Shown here: one piece after another, positions 1-9,158 of the stretch
Position numbering within the stretch: position 1 is the first letter of the stretch
Layout of the letters: each line of letters opens with the position of its first letter
Assembly: GCA_963827065.1 (NCBI GenBank)
Contig: CAWGZM010000007.1
Coordinates: 124,001 to 188,000 of the forward strand
DNA length: 64,000 nucleotides
Source of the DNA: JACVRW01 sp963827065
GTDB lineage: Bacteria > Actinomycetota > Thermoleophilia > Solirubrobacterales > Thermoleophilaceae
Reading direction: 5' to 3'
Position numbers and translations under genes: made by a program
Notes under the pieces: generated by a model
Databases searched by the model: none
What the model saw: only the letters and a program-made list of their open reading frames with translations
Told to the model about the DNA's origin: nothing

Positions 1-265
1 TAGGGCTGGGGAAGGGTGGGTGACCGTCGCTGCTGGCCGGACCGGGGCGAAGGAACTTCGGTCGCTGCCGGCCCGGCCGATCATTCATCGGGGCGTGCTG
101 GGGCGCGAGGCACGGCTTCGGGCCACGTTGCTGACGTGACCACCCCATGGGTGCATAAGTCAGCAACGTAAGGCGTGGCGGGTAGGCGGTGGCCGAACGA
201 TGTTCGGTCCCCCTTTCCCAGCCAAGCGTGAGATCGGCCCACCACTGACTGGCCGGCGCCAGTGG
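1..265. other. Non-coding left edge with hairpin
   Basis: No reading frame here has coding character or continues into a recognisable protein. It holds a short palindrome (CGAAG-GAA-CTTCG, 48-60), two imperfect direct repeats of about 20 bases (from about 26 and about 61, both beginning GTCGCTGC) and a long hairpin (125-169, listed separately). It lies beyond the 3' end of the leftward LLM gene. Confidence 0.5.
125..169. repeat. Long hairpin with nested palindrome
   Basis: The arms ACGTTGCTGAC (125-135) and GTCAGCAACGT (159-169) are perfectly complementary over 11 bases. The 23-base loop contains a second palindrome, CACCC-CAT-GGGTG. There is no T-run, so it is not a classical intrinsic terminator. 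It could be an RNA hairpin ending the leftward gene, a REP-type element or a protein-binding site; the sequence alone does not decide. Confidence 0.55.
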
Positions 266-2023
266 CTAGAACTGCGGTGGCGCGCCGAACATCTCGGGCA
301 CGCGCGTGGCGAGCGAGAGATCGCCCTCGACGTCGAAGCGGCCGCTGAAAAGGAGCTCCTGGGGGTCCATCTCCTCGGTCGCCAGCCGCATGAAGTCGGG
401 CAGGCTCAGCCTGAACAGGATCGCCGGCGGTCCGTTCAGGCCGGGCAGCACGACCGCGGCGTCGTCCTGCACGCGGACGGTCCAGCGTGAGGGCGCCCTG
501 CCGTTTCCATGGTGGGTCAGCTCATAGGCGATGTCGCCCTCGAAGCCGTTCGCGAACCTGGGCTCGAACTGGCGCGCCATGCCGCTGAAGATGACCCGCT
601 GCGCCGCGTCGCTGCCGAAGCGGCGCTCGAGCTGATCGTCGGACGCCCCGCGCACGAGCCGGGCGAGCGTGCGCTGGCCTGCGCGCTCCACTGCGCGCCG
701 CGCCTCGGCGGCGAGCTCCGCCGCTCGGCCGCGCACGCCGCCGTGGTCACGGGAGGCGCGCGCCGCCCGCTCGAGCTCCGCAAACTCGTCGATCGCATAG
801 CCCGCGGGCGCCTCGCGCGCCGGTGGGTGACGGGCGAGTGCGGCCTCGACGGCGCCCGCGAGCCGCTGCTGCTTCGCGCGCTCGCGCTCTTCGCGCCCCT
901 CGGCGAACCTGGGCAGCACCTGATCGCCGAACAGCTGCAGGCTCTCCATGATGTGCTCGTGCTTGTTGGGTCCGGCCTGCAGCACGAAGATGACCTGGTC
1001 CACGCCCACGGCCTCGTAGCGGCGGCATAGGTCGAGCACCTGCTCGGTGGAGCCGATCGCGCCGCGTAGCGAGCCGAGACCGGCCTGCATGATCTTCACC
1101 GCCAGCGGGGCCGCGTCGGGAGTGATGAGGTGGCGCGCGAAGCCGCGCTCGTCACGGTTTGCGAGGAACTCCTCCCACACGCTCGTTCGCCCGGGCTCGT
1201 GATCTCCGAGGCCGTAGTAGTGGGCGAGCGAGTAGCCGAAGAAGTGCGCGCCGTCGATGCCGCGCTCGATCGCCGTCGCCTCGTCCTCGTGCATCATCAT
1301 CGGTACGACGACGGCCACGTTCGGGTTGACCGAGAAGCCGACCGGCACGCACTCGTCCGACTCGATGATCGAGTAGTACTCGTCGACCCACTTACCGGCG
1401 TCCTCGGGCTCCACGAACGAGAACGACAGCGCCCCGATGCCGTTGCGGGCGGCGAACTGGATCGTCTCGCGCCGGCTGCACGCAACCCAGAGCGGCGGGT
1501 GCGGGCGCTGCAGCGGCTTCGGCACGACGTTGCGCGGTGGCATGCTGAAGAACTCGCTGTTCCAGCCGGCAAACGGCTCCTCCACGAACATGCGGGCGAT
1601 CGCGTCCATGGCGTCCTCCCACATCGCCCGCTTCAGATTGCGGTCGACGAGGAAGCCCCCGAGCTCGGCCCCCGAGCTTGCCTCGCCGGTGCCGAAGTCG
1701 ACTCGCCCGTCGGAGATGAGGTCGAGCGTCGCGACGCGCTCCGCCACGCGCGCCGGGTGGTTCACCCGCGGCGGGATCTGAATGATTCCGTGCCCAAGCC
1801 GGATGCGCTCGGTGCGCATCGCGGCCGCGGCGAGGAACACCTCCGGGGCCGAGCCGTGGCTGTACTCCTCGAGGAAATGGTGCTCGACCTGCCAGACGTG
1901 GTCGATGCCGACCCGGTCGGCGAGCACGACCTGCTCGAGCGCGTCCTTCAGCAGCTGGTGGTCAGTGCGCTCGCCCGTCCACGGGCGCGGATTCTGGTGC
2001 TCATAAAAGATCCCGAAACGCAC
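266..2023 (-). CDS. LLM-class flavin-dependent monooxygenase fused to SCP2-like domain
   Basis: 585 residues. Roughly the first 365 are a luciferase-like TIM barrel (start VRFGIFYEHQNP, then VEHHFLEEYSHGSAPEVFLAA and a DLISDGRVDFGTG stretch) of the F420/FMN-dependent LLM family; substrate unknown. After a charged helical linker, the last ~105 residues resemble an SCP2/sterol-carrier lipid-binding domain, absent from typical LLM enzymes of about 350 residues. The GTG at 2023 is chosen because the barrel begins there and a TACGCT box lies 6 bases upstream. Divergent from dxr with only 36 bp between starts. Confidence 0.85.
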   Translation of the reverse strand: MRFGIFYEHQNPRPWTGERTDHQLLKDALEQVVLADRVGIDHVWQVEHHFLEEYSHGSAPEVFLAAAAMRTERIRLGHGIIQIPPRVNHPARVAERVATLDLISDGRVDFGTGEASSGAELGGFLVDRNLKRAMWEDAMDAIARMFVEEPFAGWNSEFFSMPPRNVVPKPLQRPHPPLWVACSRRETIQFAARNGIGALSFSFVEPEDAGKWVDEYYSIIESDECVPVGFSVNPNVAVVVPMMMHEDEATAIERGIDGAHFFGYSLAHYYGLGDHEPGRTSVWEEFLANRDERGFARHLITPDAAPLAVKIMQAGLGSLRGAIGSTEQVLDLCRRYEAVGVDQVIFVLQAGPNKHEHIMESLQLFGDQVLPRFAEGREERERAKQQRLAGAVEAALARHPPAREAPAGYAIDEFAELERAARASRDHGGVRGRAAELAAEARRAVERAGQRTLARLVRGASDDQLERRFGSDAAQRVIFSGMARQFEPRFANGFEGDIAYELTHHGNGRAPSRWTVRVQDDAAVVLPGLNGPPAILFRLSLPDFMRLATEEMDPQELLFSGRFDVEGDLSLATRVPEMFGAPPQF

Positions 2024-2059
2024 CCGGCCAGCGTAACCGCTCTCCCTAGACTCAATCCG
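2024..2059. promoter_or_regulatory. Compact divergent promoter LLM/dxr
   Basis: On the + strand TAGACT (2047-2052) ends 7 bases before the dxr GTG. On the - strand TACGCT (complement of 2030-2035) ends 6 bases before the LLM GTG. Both fit a TANNNT -10 box with transcription starting at or within a base or two of the start codon, so both mRNAs are probably leaderless. Confidence 0.55.
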
Positions 2060-3190
2060 GTGCGCAGGATCCTCATTGTCGGCTCGACCGGCTCGATCGG
2101 AACGCAGGCGCTCGACGTGATCGAGCGCGGCGACGACCTCGAGCTGGTCGGCCTCGCCGCCTCCTCGAGCTGGGAGCTGCTCCTCGAGCAGGCCCGCCGG
2201 CACGGCGTCGACCGGGTGGCCCTGGCGGACCCCGACGCGGCCGCACGCGCGGGTGAGCACTCGAAGTGCGAGGTGCTGGCGGGGCCCGAGGGCCTCGTCG
2301 AGCTGATCACCGACACCGACTGCGACCTCGTGCTCAACGCGCTGGTCGGCTCGGCGGGCCTCGGTCCCACGGTGGCGACGCTGGGGGAGGGCATCGACCT
2401 CGCGCTAGCCAACAAGGAGAGCCTCGTTGTCGGCGGCGAGCTCGTGACCGCGCTGGCCGAAGCGACCGGCGCCCAGCTGATCCCGGTCGACTCGGAGCAC
2501 TCGGCGCTTCAGCAGCTGATCTCCGGCGAGCGTCCCGGGACGATCGACCGGCTCGTCCTGACGGCCAGCGGCGGCCCCTTCCGCGGGCGCACCGACCTCG
2601 ACGCGGTCACGGCCGAGGAGGCGCTCGCTCACCCGACCTGGGACATGGGCGGCAAGATCACGATCGACTCCGCCACGCTCATGAACAAGGGCCTCGAGCT
2701 GATCGAGGCGCATCACCTCTTCGGGACGCCGTACGACCAGATCGACGTGGTCGTGCACCCGCAGTCGATCGTGCACGCGCTCGTCCACATGAACGACGGC
2801 GCCACGCTCGCGCACCTGGGCTACCCCGACATGCGCGTACCGATCTCCTTTGCCCTGAACTATCCGGAGCGGGCCGACGTGCCGGTGCCGGCGCTCGACC
2901 TGGTCGATCTCGGCGAGCTGACCTTCGAGGCGCCCGACATGGAGACCTTCGCCTGCCTGCGGCTCGCGCGCGAGGCTGCGCGTGCCGGGGGCACCGCCCC
3001 GTGCGTGCTGAACGCGGCCAACGAGGTGGCGGTGCACGCCTTCCTGCGCGGCGAGCTGTCGTTCACCGGGATCGCGCGCGTGATCGAGTCGACGCTCTCC
3101 GAGCTGCCCGCCCGGCCGGTGCGGCACTTCAGCGACCTGTACGAGGCCGACGGGACGGCGCGCGAGGTCGCGAGAGGAGTGGCCGCGTGA
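2060..3190 (+). CDS. dxr: 1-deoxy-D-xylulose 5-phosphate reductoisomerase
   Basis: 376 residues, normal length. Second step of the MEP isoprenoid pathway: NADPH-dependent conversion of DXP to MEP in the cytosol. The Rossmann motif GSTGSIGTQALDV is at the N-terminus, NKESLVVGGELV and PVDSEHSALQQ follow, and GGKITIDSATLMNKGLELIEA is the metal/substrate region. The GTG start at 2060 places the NADPH motif at residue ~8 and follows a TAGACT box by 7 bases. The stop overlaps the rseP start as GTGA. ispG of the same pathway lies about 3 kb downstream. Confidence 0.96.
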   Translation: MRRILIVGSTGSIGTQALDVIERGDDLELVGLAASSSWELLLEQARRHGVDRVALADPDAAARAGEHSKCEVLAGPEGLVELITDTDCDLVLNALVGSAGLGPTVATLGEGIDLALANKESLVVGGELVTALAEATGAQLIPVDSEHSALQQLISGERPGTIDRLVLTASGGPFRGRTDLDAVTAEEALAHPTWDMGGKITIDSATLMNKGLELIEAHHLFGTPYDQIDVVVHPQSIVHALVHMNDGATLAHLGYPDMRVPISFALNYPERADVPVPALDLVDLGELTFEAPDMETFACLRLAREAARAGGTAPCVLNAANEVAVHAFLRGELSFTGIARVIESTLSELPARPVRHFSDLYEADGTAREVARGVAA

Positions 3191-4269
3191 GCTGGCTCCT
3201 CGCGTTCGTCGGCTTCGCGATCCTCGTGATCCTGCACGAGCTCGGCCACTTCACGGCCGCCAAGGCGGTCGGCATGCGGGTCGAGAAGTTCTCGCTCTTC
3301 TTCCCGCCGACGCTTGCGTCCAAGAAGGTGGGCGAGACGGAGTACGCGATCGGCGCGATCCCGGCCGGCGGCTACGTCCGGATAACCGGGATGAACCCCT
3401 CCGAGGAGCTCTCCGACGAGCTGCGCACGCGTGCCTACTACTCGCAGCCGGTCTGGAAGCGAATCGTCGTGATCGCCGCCGGGCCGGCCGTGAACCTGCT
3501 CGTCGCCTTCATCCTGCTGTTCGTCTTCTTCTTCCTGATCGGGCCTGAGACCGCGACCACAAAGGTCGGCGTGATGGAGAAGGGCTATCCGGCGGCGACC
3601 GTGCTCAAGTCGGACGACAGGCTCGTGGCGATCGACGGGCAGCGCGGCGACGCCGCCGATTTCCAGCGCGTGATCGCGTCGCACAAGTGCCCCGGCCGCC
3701 AGACCGACGGCTGTGAGGCGGCCACGCCCGTGACCGTCACGGTGGCCCGGAACGGCCAGGAACGCACCTTCGAGCTGAAGCCGGTCTTCGACCCCGCCGT
3801 CGACCCGCCGCGCACCCGGCTCGGCTTCGCCTACCAGCCGGGCCCGCGCGAGACGCTGCCGTTCGGCGAGTCGGTCGAGGTGGCCGCGGACCGCTTCTGG
3901 TTCGTCACGAAGGCCACGCTCGAGCTGCCGGCGCGGCTGCTCGACTCCGAGCAGCGCAAGGAGATCTCCGGCGTGGTCGGCTCCTATGAGACGACGCGCC
4001 AGTCGATCCTCTACGACGTCGCCCAGGTGGTGCTGATCCTGGCGATCATCTCGCTGTCGCTCGCGATCGTGAACCTGTTCCCGTTCCTGCCGCTCGACGG
4101 CGGCCACATCTTCTGGGCGATCGTCGAGAAGGTGCGCGGCAAGCCGGTGCCCTTCAGCGTCATGGAGAGAGCCGGCGTGGTGGGCTTCATGCTCGTGATC
4201 CTGATCTTCCTCGTCGGGCTGACGAACGACATCGATCGGCTGTCCGGCGAGGGCTTCTCAGTCAGATAG
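3187..4269 (+). CDS. rseP: RseP-like site-2 intramembrane zinc metalloprotease
   Basis: 360 residues, multi-pass membrane. The zinc motif HELGHF is in the first transmembrane segment (about residue 18), a PDZ domain lies roughly at 120-200, and the second zinc ligand sits in NLFPFLPLDGGH near the C-terminus. The family (M50) cleaves membrane-bound anti-sigma factors and signal peptides in the membrane plane. It is translationally coupled to dxr (GTGA overlap), a widely conserved pairing. Confidence 0.95.
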   Translation: MSWLLAFVGFAILVILHELGHFTAAKAVGMRVEKFSLFFPPTLASKKVGETEYAIGAIPAGGYVRITGMNPSEELSDELRTRAYYSQPVWKRIVVIAAGPAVNLLVAFILLFVFFFLIGPETATTKVGVMEKGYPAATVLKSDDRLVAIDGQRGDAADFQRVIASHKCPGRQTDGCEAATPVTVTVARNGQERTFELKPVFDPAVDPPRTRLGFAYQPGPRETLPFGESVEVAADRFWFVTKATLELPARLLDSEQRKEISGVVGSYETTRQSILYDVAQVVLILAIISLSLAIVNLFPFLPLDGGHIFWAIVEKVRGKPVPFSVMERAGVVGFMLVILIFLVGLTNDIDRLSGEGFSVR

Positions 4270-4336
4270 ATTCCGCCCATGGAGGTCACCAGCGCGAGCC
4301 GTAGCGGAGAGGCCGCCCGGCCTAGATGCGTCCACC

Positions 4337-6046
4337 ATGGCCGAGGCCTTTCAGGCCACCGCACAGGCCCATCCGCAGCGGGTGGCGCTGAGGACGAAGG
4401 ACGACGAGTTCTCCGTGACCTGGGGCGAGTACGCCGACAAGGTGCGCTCGCTCAGCGCCGGGCTTGCCGCCCTCGGCCTCGAGCGCGGCGGGGCGCTCGG
4501 GATCATGCTCACGAACCGGCCCGAGTTCCACTTCTTCGACTCGGCCGCGCTGCACCTCGGCGCAACGCCGTTCTCCGTCTACAACACCTACACGGGCGAC
4601 CAGATCGCCTACCAGGTGAAGGACGCGGGGGCGCGCATCGTCGTCACCGAGAAGGCCTTCCTCGATCGCGTCCAGGGCATTGAGGGGATCGCGCACCTGA
4701 TCGTGGTCGACGCCGACGACCTCGACGAGGCGCTGACGATTGCCGACGTCGAGGCCGAGGGGGACCCCGAGTTCGACTTCGAGGCCGCCTGGCGGGCCGT
4801 CGAGCCCGACGACACGCTCACCCTGATCTACACCTCCGGGACAACGGGGCCGCCCAAGGGCGTCGAGCTGACCCACGCGAACGAGATCTCGGCGGTGCAG
4901 GGCTTCGACGAGATGATTGCCTTCCCGAACGACGGACGCGTGATCTCGTGGCTGCCGATGGCGCACATAGCCGAGCGCGCCTGCAGCCACTACCTCCCGA
5001 TCATGCTCGGCTTCACGACGACCTGCTGCCCGAACCCGCGCGAGGTCGTGGCGTACCTGCCCGAGGTGCACCCGACCTGGTTCTTCGCGGTCCCGCGTAT
5101 CTGGGAGAAGCTGAAGGCGGCGATGGAGGCCGCGCTCGCCGCGGAGCAGGACGAGGCGAGGCGCCAGGCGACGGAGTGGGCCCTCGGCGTCGGCCTCCGG
5201 AAGGTGAGGGTCGAGCAGGCGGGCGAGGAGCTGCCGCCGGAGCTCGCCGAGGAGTACGCCAAGGCGGATGAGCTCGTGTTGTCGAAGATCCGCACGCGGC
5301 TTGGGCTCGACGAGGTGGAGTCGGTCAACGTGGGCGCCGCGCCGACGCCGTACGAGGTGATCGAGTTCTTCCACGCGATCGGGATCCCGCTCGCGGAGCT
5401 GTGGGGCATGTCCGAGACCTGCGGCTACGGCGCCTGCAACCCGCCCGAGCGCATCAAGATCGGCACGGTCGGCCCACCGGCTTCGAAGGCCGAGATGAAG
5501 CTCGCGGACGACGGCGAGCTGCTGGTTCGCGGCCCGTTCGTGATGCCGGGCTACCGCAACCAGCCCGACAAGACCCACGAGGCGCTCGACGACGAGGGCT
5601 GGCTCCACACGGGTGACGTCGGCGAGTTCGATGAGGACGGCTACCTGAAGATCGTCGATCGCAAGAAGGAGCTGATCATCAACGCGGCCGGCAAGAACAT
5701 GTCGCCGGCCAACATCGAGGCCAAGGTCAAGGCCTCGAGCCCACTGATCGGCCAGGCGATCGCGATCGGCGACGGCCGCCCCTACAACGTGGCGCTGATC
5801 ACCCTCGACCCGGACGTCGCACCGGGCTTCATCGAGCAGAACGGCCGCGAGGCGGTCGAGGCCGAGGTCAGGCGCGGGGTGGAGGCCGCGAACGAGCAGC
5901 TAGCCCGCGTGGAGGGCATCAAGAAGTTCAAGCTGCTCGACGCCGAGTGGCAGCCGGGCGGCGAGGAGCTCACGCCCACCATGAAGCTGAAGCGCAAGCC
6001 CATCCACGAGAAGTACGCCACCGAGATCGACGAGCTGTACGCCTAG
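4337..6046 (+). CDS. Long-chain fatty-acid-CoA ligase (AMP-forming)
   Basis: 569 residues of the ANL adenylating superfamily, FadD15-like. The P-loop YTSGTTGPPKGV is near residue 170, the core region contains LWGMSETCGYGA, the hinge is GWLHTGDVGEF, and the C-terminal lysine region is INAAGKNMSPANIE. It probably activates long-chain fatty acids with ATP and CoA for lipid synthesis or breakdown. The ATG at 4337 gives the usual FadD15-type N-terminus. A REP-like hairpin directly follows the gene. Confidence 0.9.
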   Translation: MAEAFQATAQAHPQRVALRTKDDEFSVTWGEYADKVRSLSAGLAALGLERGGALGIMLTNRPEFHFFDSAALHLGATPFSVYNTYTGDQIAYQVKDAGARIVVTEKAFLDRVQGIEGIAHLIVVDADDLDEALTIADVEAEGDPEFDFEAAWRAVEPDDTLTLIYTSGTTGPPKGVELTHANEISAVQGFDEMIAFPNDGRVISWLPMAHIAERACSHYLPIMLGFTTTCCPNPREVVAYLPEVHPTWFFAVPRIWEKLKAAMEAALAAEQDEARRQATEWALGVGLRKVRVEQAGEELPPELAEEYAKADELVLSKIRTRLGLDEVESVNVGAAPTPYEVIEFFHAIGIPLAELWGMSETCGYGACNPPERIKIGTVGPPASKAEMKLADDGELLVRGPFVMPGYRNQPDKTHEALDDEGWLHTGDVGEFDEDGYLKIVDRKKELIINAAGKNMSPANIEAKVKASSPLIGQAIAIGDGRPYNVALITLDPDVAPGFIEQNGREAVEAEVRRGVEAANEQLARVEGIKKFKLLDAEWQPGGEELTPTMKLKRKPIHEKYATEIDELYA

Positions 6047-6052
6047 CTGCGA

Positions 6053-6107
6053 AGGGGTCAGGTCTTGCAATCGAGCACTTCGTGCGCGATTGCAAGACCT
6101 GACCCCT
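6053..6107. repeat. REP-like near-perfect hairpin
   Basis: Two 21-base arms (6053-6073 and 6087-6107) are exactly complementary; the left begins AGGGGTCAGGTCTTGCAA. Inside is an A/G mismatch, then GCAC-TTC-GTGC, so the whole 55 bp folds into one hairpin. It fills the gap between the acyl-CoA ligase and ispG. From memory, GGGGTCAGGTCTTGCA-type sequences occur as dispersed palindromes linked to REP-associated (RAYT/Y1) transposases; no transposase is present here, so it would be a non-autonomous copy. It could also act as a bidirectional terminator. Confidence 0.7.
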
Positions 6108-6120
6108 ATCCTCATGGGAA
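6107..6120 (+). promoter_or_regulatory. Probable ispG -10 box at edge of hairpin
   Basis: TATCCT (6107-6112) is followed by 8 bases and the ispG GTG. Its first T is the last base of the palindromic element, so the repeat abuts the promoter and the -35 region would lie inside the hairpin arm. Confidence 0.4.
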
Positions 6121-7416
6121 GTGGCCTCCAAGCGCCAGATCGACGTCGGTGGCGTGAAGATCGGCGGCGGGGCTCCCGTCGCCGTGCAGTCGATGACGAA
6201 GACGGAGACCGCCGACTTCGACGCGACGATGAAGCAGATTCACGCGATCGCCGACGCGGGCGGCGATCTCGTCCGCTGCGCCGTGCCGCGCGATGACGAC
6301 GTGCGTGCGCTCGCGCGCATCGTCAAGGAGTCGCCGATCCCGGTGATCGCCGACATCCACTTCAACCACACGCTGGCCCTCAAGGCGATCGACGCCGGCG
6401 CCCACTGCATCCGCATCAACCCCGGCAATATCGGCGGCTTCGAGAAGACCGGCGAGGTGGTCGAGAAGGCGCGCGCGGCCGGGGTGCCGATGCGGATCGG
6501 GGTCAACTCCGGGTCGTTGCCGAAGCACCTGCACGAGCTGGAGCGCGAGAACCCTGTCGAGGCGCTCGTGGCCGCCGCCCTCGAGCACGTCGAGCTGATG
6601 GACAGGCTGGGCTTCCACGACTTCAAGGTCTCGATCAAGTCGACAAACGTGCCCAACACGATCGCGTCGAACCGGCTGCTCTCGCAGAAGATCGACAACC
6701 CGCTCCATCTCGGCATCACCGAAGCCGGCACCAAGTGGTCGGGCTCCCTCAAGTCGGCCGTCGGGCTCGGCACGCTGCTCGCAGACGGCGTGGGGGACAC
6801 GATCCGCATCTCGCTCTCCACCTTCCACGCGGAGGAGGAGGTCAAGGTGGCCTGGGAGATCCTCAAGGCGCTCAAGCTGCGCGAGCGCGGCCCGGTGCTG
6901 ATCGCCTGCCCGACGTGTGGCCGGCTCCAATTCGACATGGACACGGTGGTGGCCGAGATCGAGGAGCGCCTGCGCGCCTACGACGATCCGATCGAGGTCG
7001 CGGTGCTCGGCTGCGCCGTGAACGGAATCGGCGAGGCCTCGGCCGCCGACTTCGGCATCACCGGCGCCAAGAACGAGGGCCTCATCTTCGCCCACGGCAA
7101 GCCGCTGAGGAAGGTGCCGCAGGCGGAGCTCGTCGACGCCCTGTTCGCCGAGATCGACAAGTCGATCGACCGCGGGACGGTGCTCGTCGACGAGACCAAG
7201 GCCGCCGAGGGCGCAGCCTGGCTCTCGAAGATCGAGGAGGAGAACGCGGGGGAGCTGACGCCCGAGCGGATCGCCGCCATGGAGGCGGCGGCCGCGAGCG
7301 AGGAGGCGCTGGGAAACGGCTCCGGCCTGCCAATGGCCGGTGCCGCCAAGGCCAAGCGGATCACGCTCGACGAGGACGCCTCGCCGACGGCCGGGCGCCG
7401 CTTCACGCGCGCCTAG
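6121..7416 (+). CDS. ispG: 4-hydroxy-3-methylbut-2-enyl diphosphate synthase
   Basis: 431 residues. Penultimate MEP-pathway step: [4Fe-4S] enzyme reducing MEcPP to HMBPP. The N-terminal TIM barrel starts VGGVKIGGGAPVAVQSM with DIHFNHTLALKAID; cluster ligands lie in CPTCGR and in LGCAVNGIGEA. The last ~60 residues are an extra Ala/Glu-rich tail, as in other actinobacteria. GTG at 6121 is used because the conserved N-terminus begins there. Cytosolic; likely fed by ferredoxin or flavodoxin. Confidence 0.95.
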   Translation: MASKRQIDVGGVKIGGGAPVAVQSMTKTETADFDATMKQIHAIADAGGDLVRCAVPRDDDVRALARIVKESPIPVIADIHFNHTLALKAIDAGAHCIRINPGNIGGFEKTGEVVEKARAAGVPMRIGVNSGSLPKHLHELERENPVEALVAAALEHVELMDRLGFHDFKVSIKSTNVPNTIASNRLLSQKIDNPLHLGITEAGTKWSGSLKSAVGLGTLLADGVGDTIRISLSTFHAEEEVKVAWEILKALKLRERGPVLIACPTCGRLQFDMDTVVAEIEERLRAYDDPIEVAVLGCAVNGIGEASAADFGITGAKNEGLIFAHGKPLRKVPQAELVDALFAEIDKSIDRGTVLVDETKAAEGAAWLSKIEEENAGELTPERIAAMEAAAASEEALGNGSGLPMAGAAKAKRITLDEDASPTAGRRFTRA

Positions 7417-7460
7417 GCGCAGGGCGCGACAACGGGCCTGGGTCCTTAGACTCGCGCGTC

Positions 7461-9158
7461 GTGACCCGTCTCTCCCGTTACTTCCTGCCCACCGTCAAGG
7501 AGGCGCCCGCGGACGCCGAGGCCGTCTCCCACCGCTTGATCGTGCGGGCCGGGCTCGCCCGGCAGCTCGGTGCCGGCATGTGGACCTGGCTGCCGGCCGG
7601 CTGGCGCGCGCACCGCAAGGTCGAGCAGGTGATCCGCGAGGAGCTCGACGCCATCGGTGCCGCAGAGATGCTGATGCCGGTGCTGCAGCCCGCGGAGCTC
7701 TGGAAGCGCACGGGCCGCTACGACATCGACGAGCTCTTCAAGCTGCAGGACCGGCGCGGCGCAGAGCTCGTGCTCGCGATGACCCACGAGGAGAACCTCA
7801 CCTTCCACATCTCGCGCGAGGTGCGCTCCTACCGCGACCTGCCCAAGCTGCTCTACCACTTCCAGACGAAGGAGCGCGATGAGCCCCGCCCGCGCGCGGG
7901 CGTGCTGCGCACGCGCGAGTTCATCATGAAGGACGCGTACTCGTTCGACCGCGACGCGGCCGGCCTCGACGAGTCGTACGGCCTCTACATCCACGCCTAC
8001 GACCGCATCTTCGACCGGCTCGGGCTCGAGTGGTACCGGGTGGAGTCGGACGTGGGGATGATGGGCGGCCACGGCGCACATGAGTACATGGCCCCGTGCC
8101 CGGCGGGCGAGAACGACGTGGCGCTCTCCGACGCCGGCTATGCGGCGAACGTGGAGATCGCGAGCGCGAACCCACAGCCGGTCGAGGGCCTGCCGGCGCC
8201 GGCAGATGCGCCGCAGCGGGTCGAGACGCCCGGGACTACGACGGTGCAGGCCGTCGCCGACCAGCTCGGCGTCCCCACGGGAGCGATCATCAAGGCGCTG
8301 CCCGTGATCGGCGCGGAGCGCGGGCCGCTGCTCGTGCTGGTCCGCGGCGACCACCGCCTCAACGAGTTCAAGCTGCGGAACGCGCTCGGCTCGGACTTCC
8401 GCCCGGCCGAGGAGGCCGAGGTGCGCGAGCTCTTCGGCACGGAGCCGGGCTTCATCGGCCCGATCGGCTCACGCGTGCCCGTGCTGGCGGACCTGGCGCT
8501 CCAGGGCATGCGGGGGCTCGTGACGGGCGGGAATGAGCCCGACGTCCATTTCAGCGGGGTCGAGCCGGGACGCGACTTCGAGGCAGAGTGGGTCGACGTG
8601 CGCAGCGTCGAGGCCGGCGACACCTGCCCGCAGGGCGCCAAGATCCGGATCGAGCCCGCGATCGAGGTCGGCAACATCTTCAAGCTCGGCACGCGCTACT
8701 CGGAGCCGCTGGGGGCGCGCTACCTGGACGAGCAGGGCGGCGAGCAGCTGATCTGGATGGGCTCCTACGGGATCGGCCCCGCGCGCATCGTGGCCGCTGC
8801 GATCGAGCAGTTCGCGGACGACGCGGGCATCTCCTGGCCCCGCAGCGTCGCTCCCTTCGACGTCGAGCTCGTCACGCTCGGCAAGGAGGGGGAGGACGCC
8901 CGCATCGTCGCTGACCGGCTCTACGACGAGCTCATCGAGGTCGGCCTCGACGTGCTCTACGACGACCGCGGCCTGAGCGCGGGCGAGAAGTTCGCCGACG
9001 CCGAGCTGCTCGGCTGCCCGCTGCGCCTAACCGTGGGCCGGAAGAGCATCGAGGCCGGTGAGATCGAGGTCCAGGTCCGGCGCGGCCAGGAGCGGCGGTC
9101 GCTCCCGCTCGAGGGAGCGGCCGAGGCGGCGGCCGAGCTATGGCAAAGCCTTCCATGA
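7461..9158 (+). CDS. proS: Prolyl-tRNA synthetase
   Basis: 565 residues, bacterial-type ProRS. Class II catalytic motifs are at both ends (motif 2 around KERDEPRPRAGVLRTREF; motif 3 around SYGIGPARIVAA). A YbaK-like editing domain is inserted at about residues 240-385 (TVQAVADQLGVPTGAIIKALP), and an anticodon-binding domain forms the C-terminus. The GTG at 7461 lies 8 bases after TAGACT (7447-7452), suggesting a leaderless message. Its 3' end overlaps pgsA. Confidence 0.96.
   Translation: MTRLSRYFLPTVKEAPADAEAVSHRLIVRAGLARQLGAGMWTWLPAGWRAHRKVEQVIREELDAIGAAEMLMPVLQPAELWKRTGRYDIDELFKLQDRRGAELVLAMTHEENLTFHISREVRSYRDLPKLLYHFQTKERDEPRPRAGVLRTREFIMKDAYSFDRDAAGLDESYGLYIHAYDRIFDRLGLEWYRVESDVGMMGGHGAHEYMAPCPAGENDVALSDAGYAANVEIASANPQPVEGLPAPADAPQRVETPGTTTVQAVADQLGVPTGAIIKALPVIGAERGPLLVLVRGDHRLNEFKLRNALGSDFRPAEEAEVRELFGTEPGFIGPIGSRVPVLADLALQGMRGLVTGGNEPDVHFSGVEPGRDFEAEWVDVRSVEAGDTCPQGAKIRIEPAIEVGNIFKLGTRYSEPLGARYLDEQGGEQLIWMGSYGIGPARIVAAAIEQFADDAGISWPRSVAPFDVELVTLGKEGEDARIVADRLYDELIEVGLDVLYDDRGLSAGEKFADAELLGCPLRLTVGRKSIEAGEIEVQVRRGQERRSLPLEGAAEAAAELWQSLP

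Noticed and set aside
1130..2059. Long open + frame upstream of dxr
   Set aside because: It is the complement of the LLM gene; only the part from the GTG at 2060 matches DXR.
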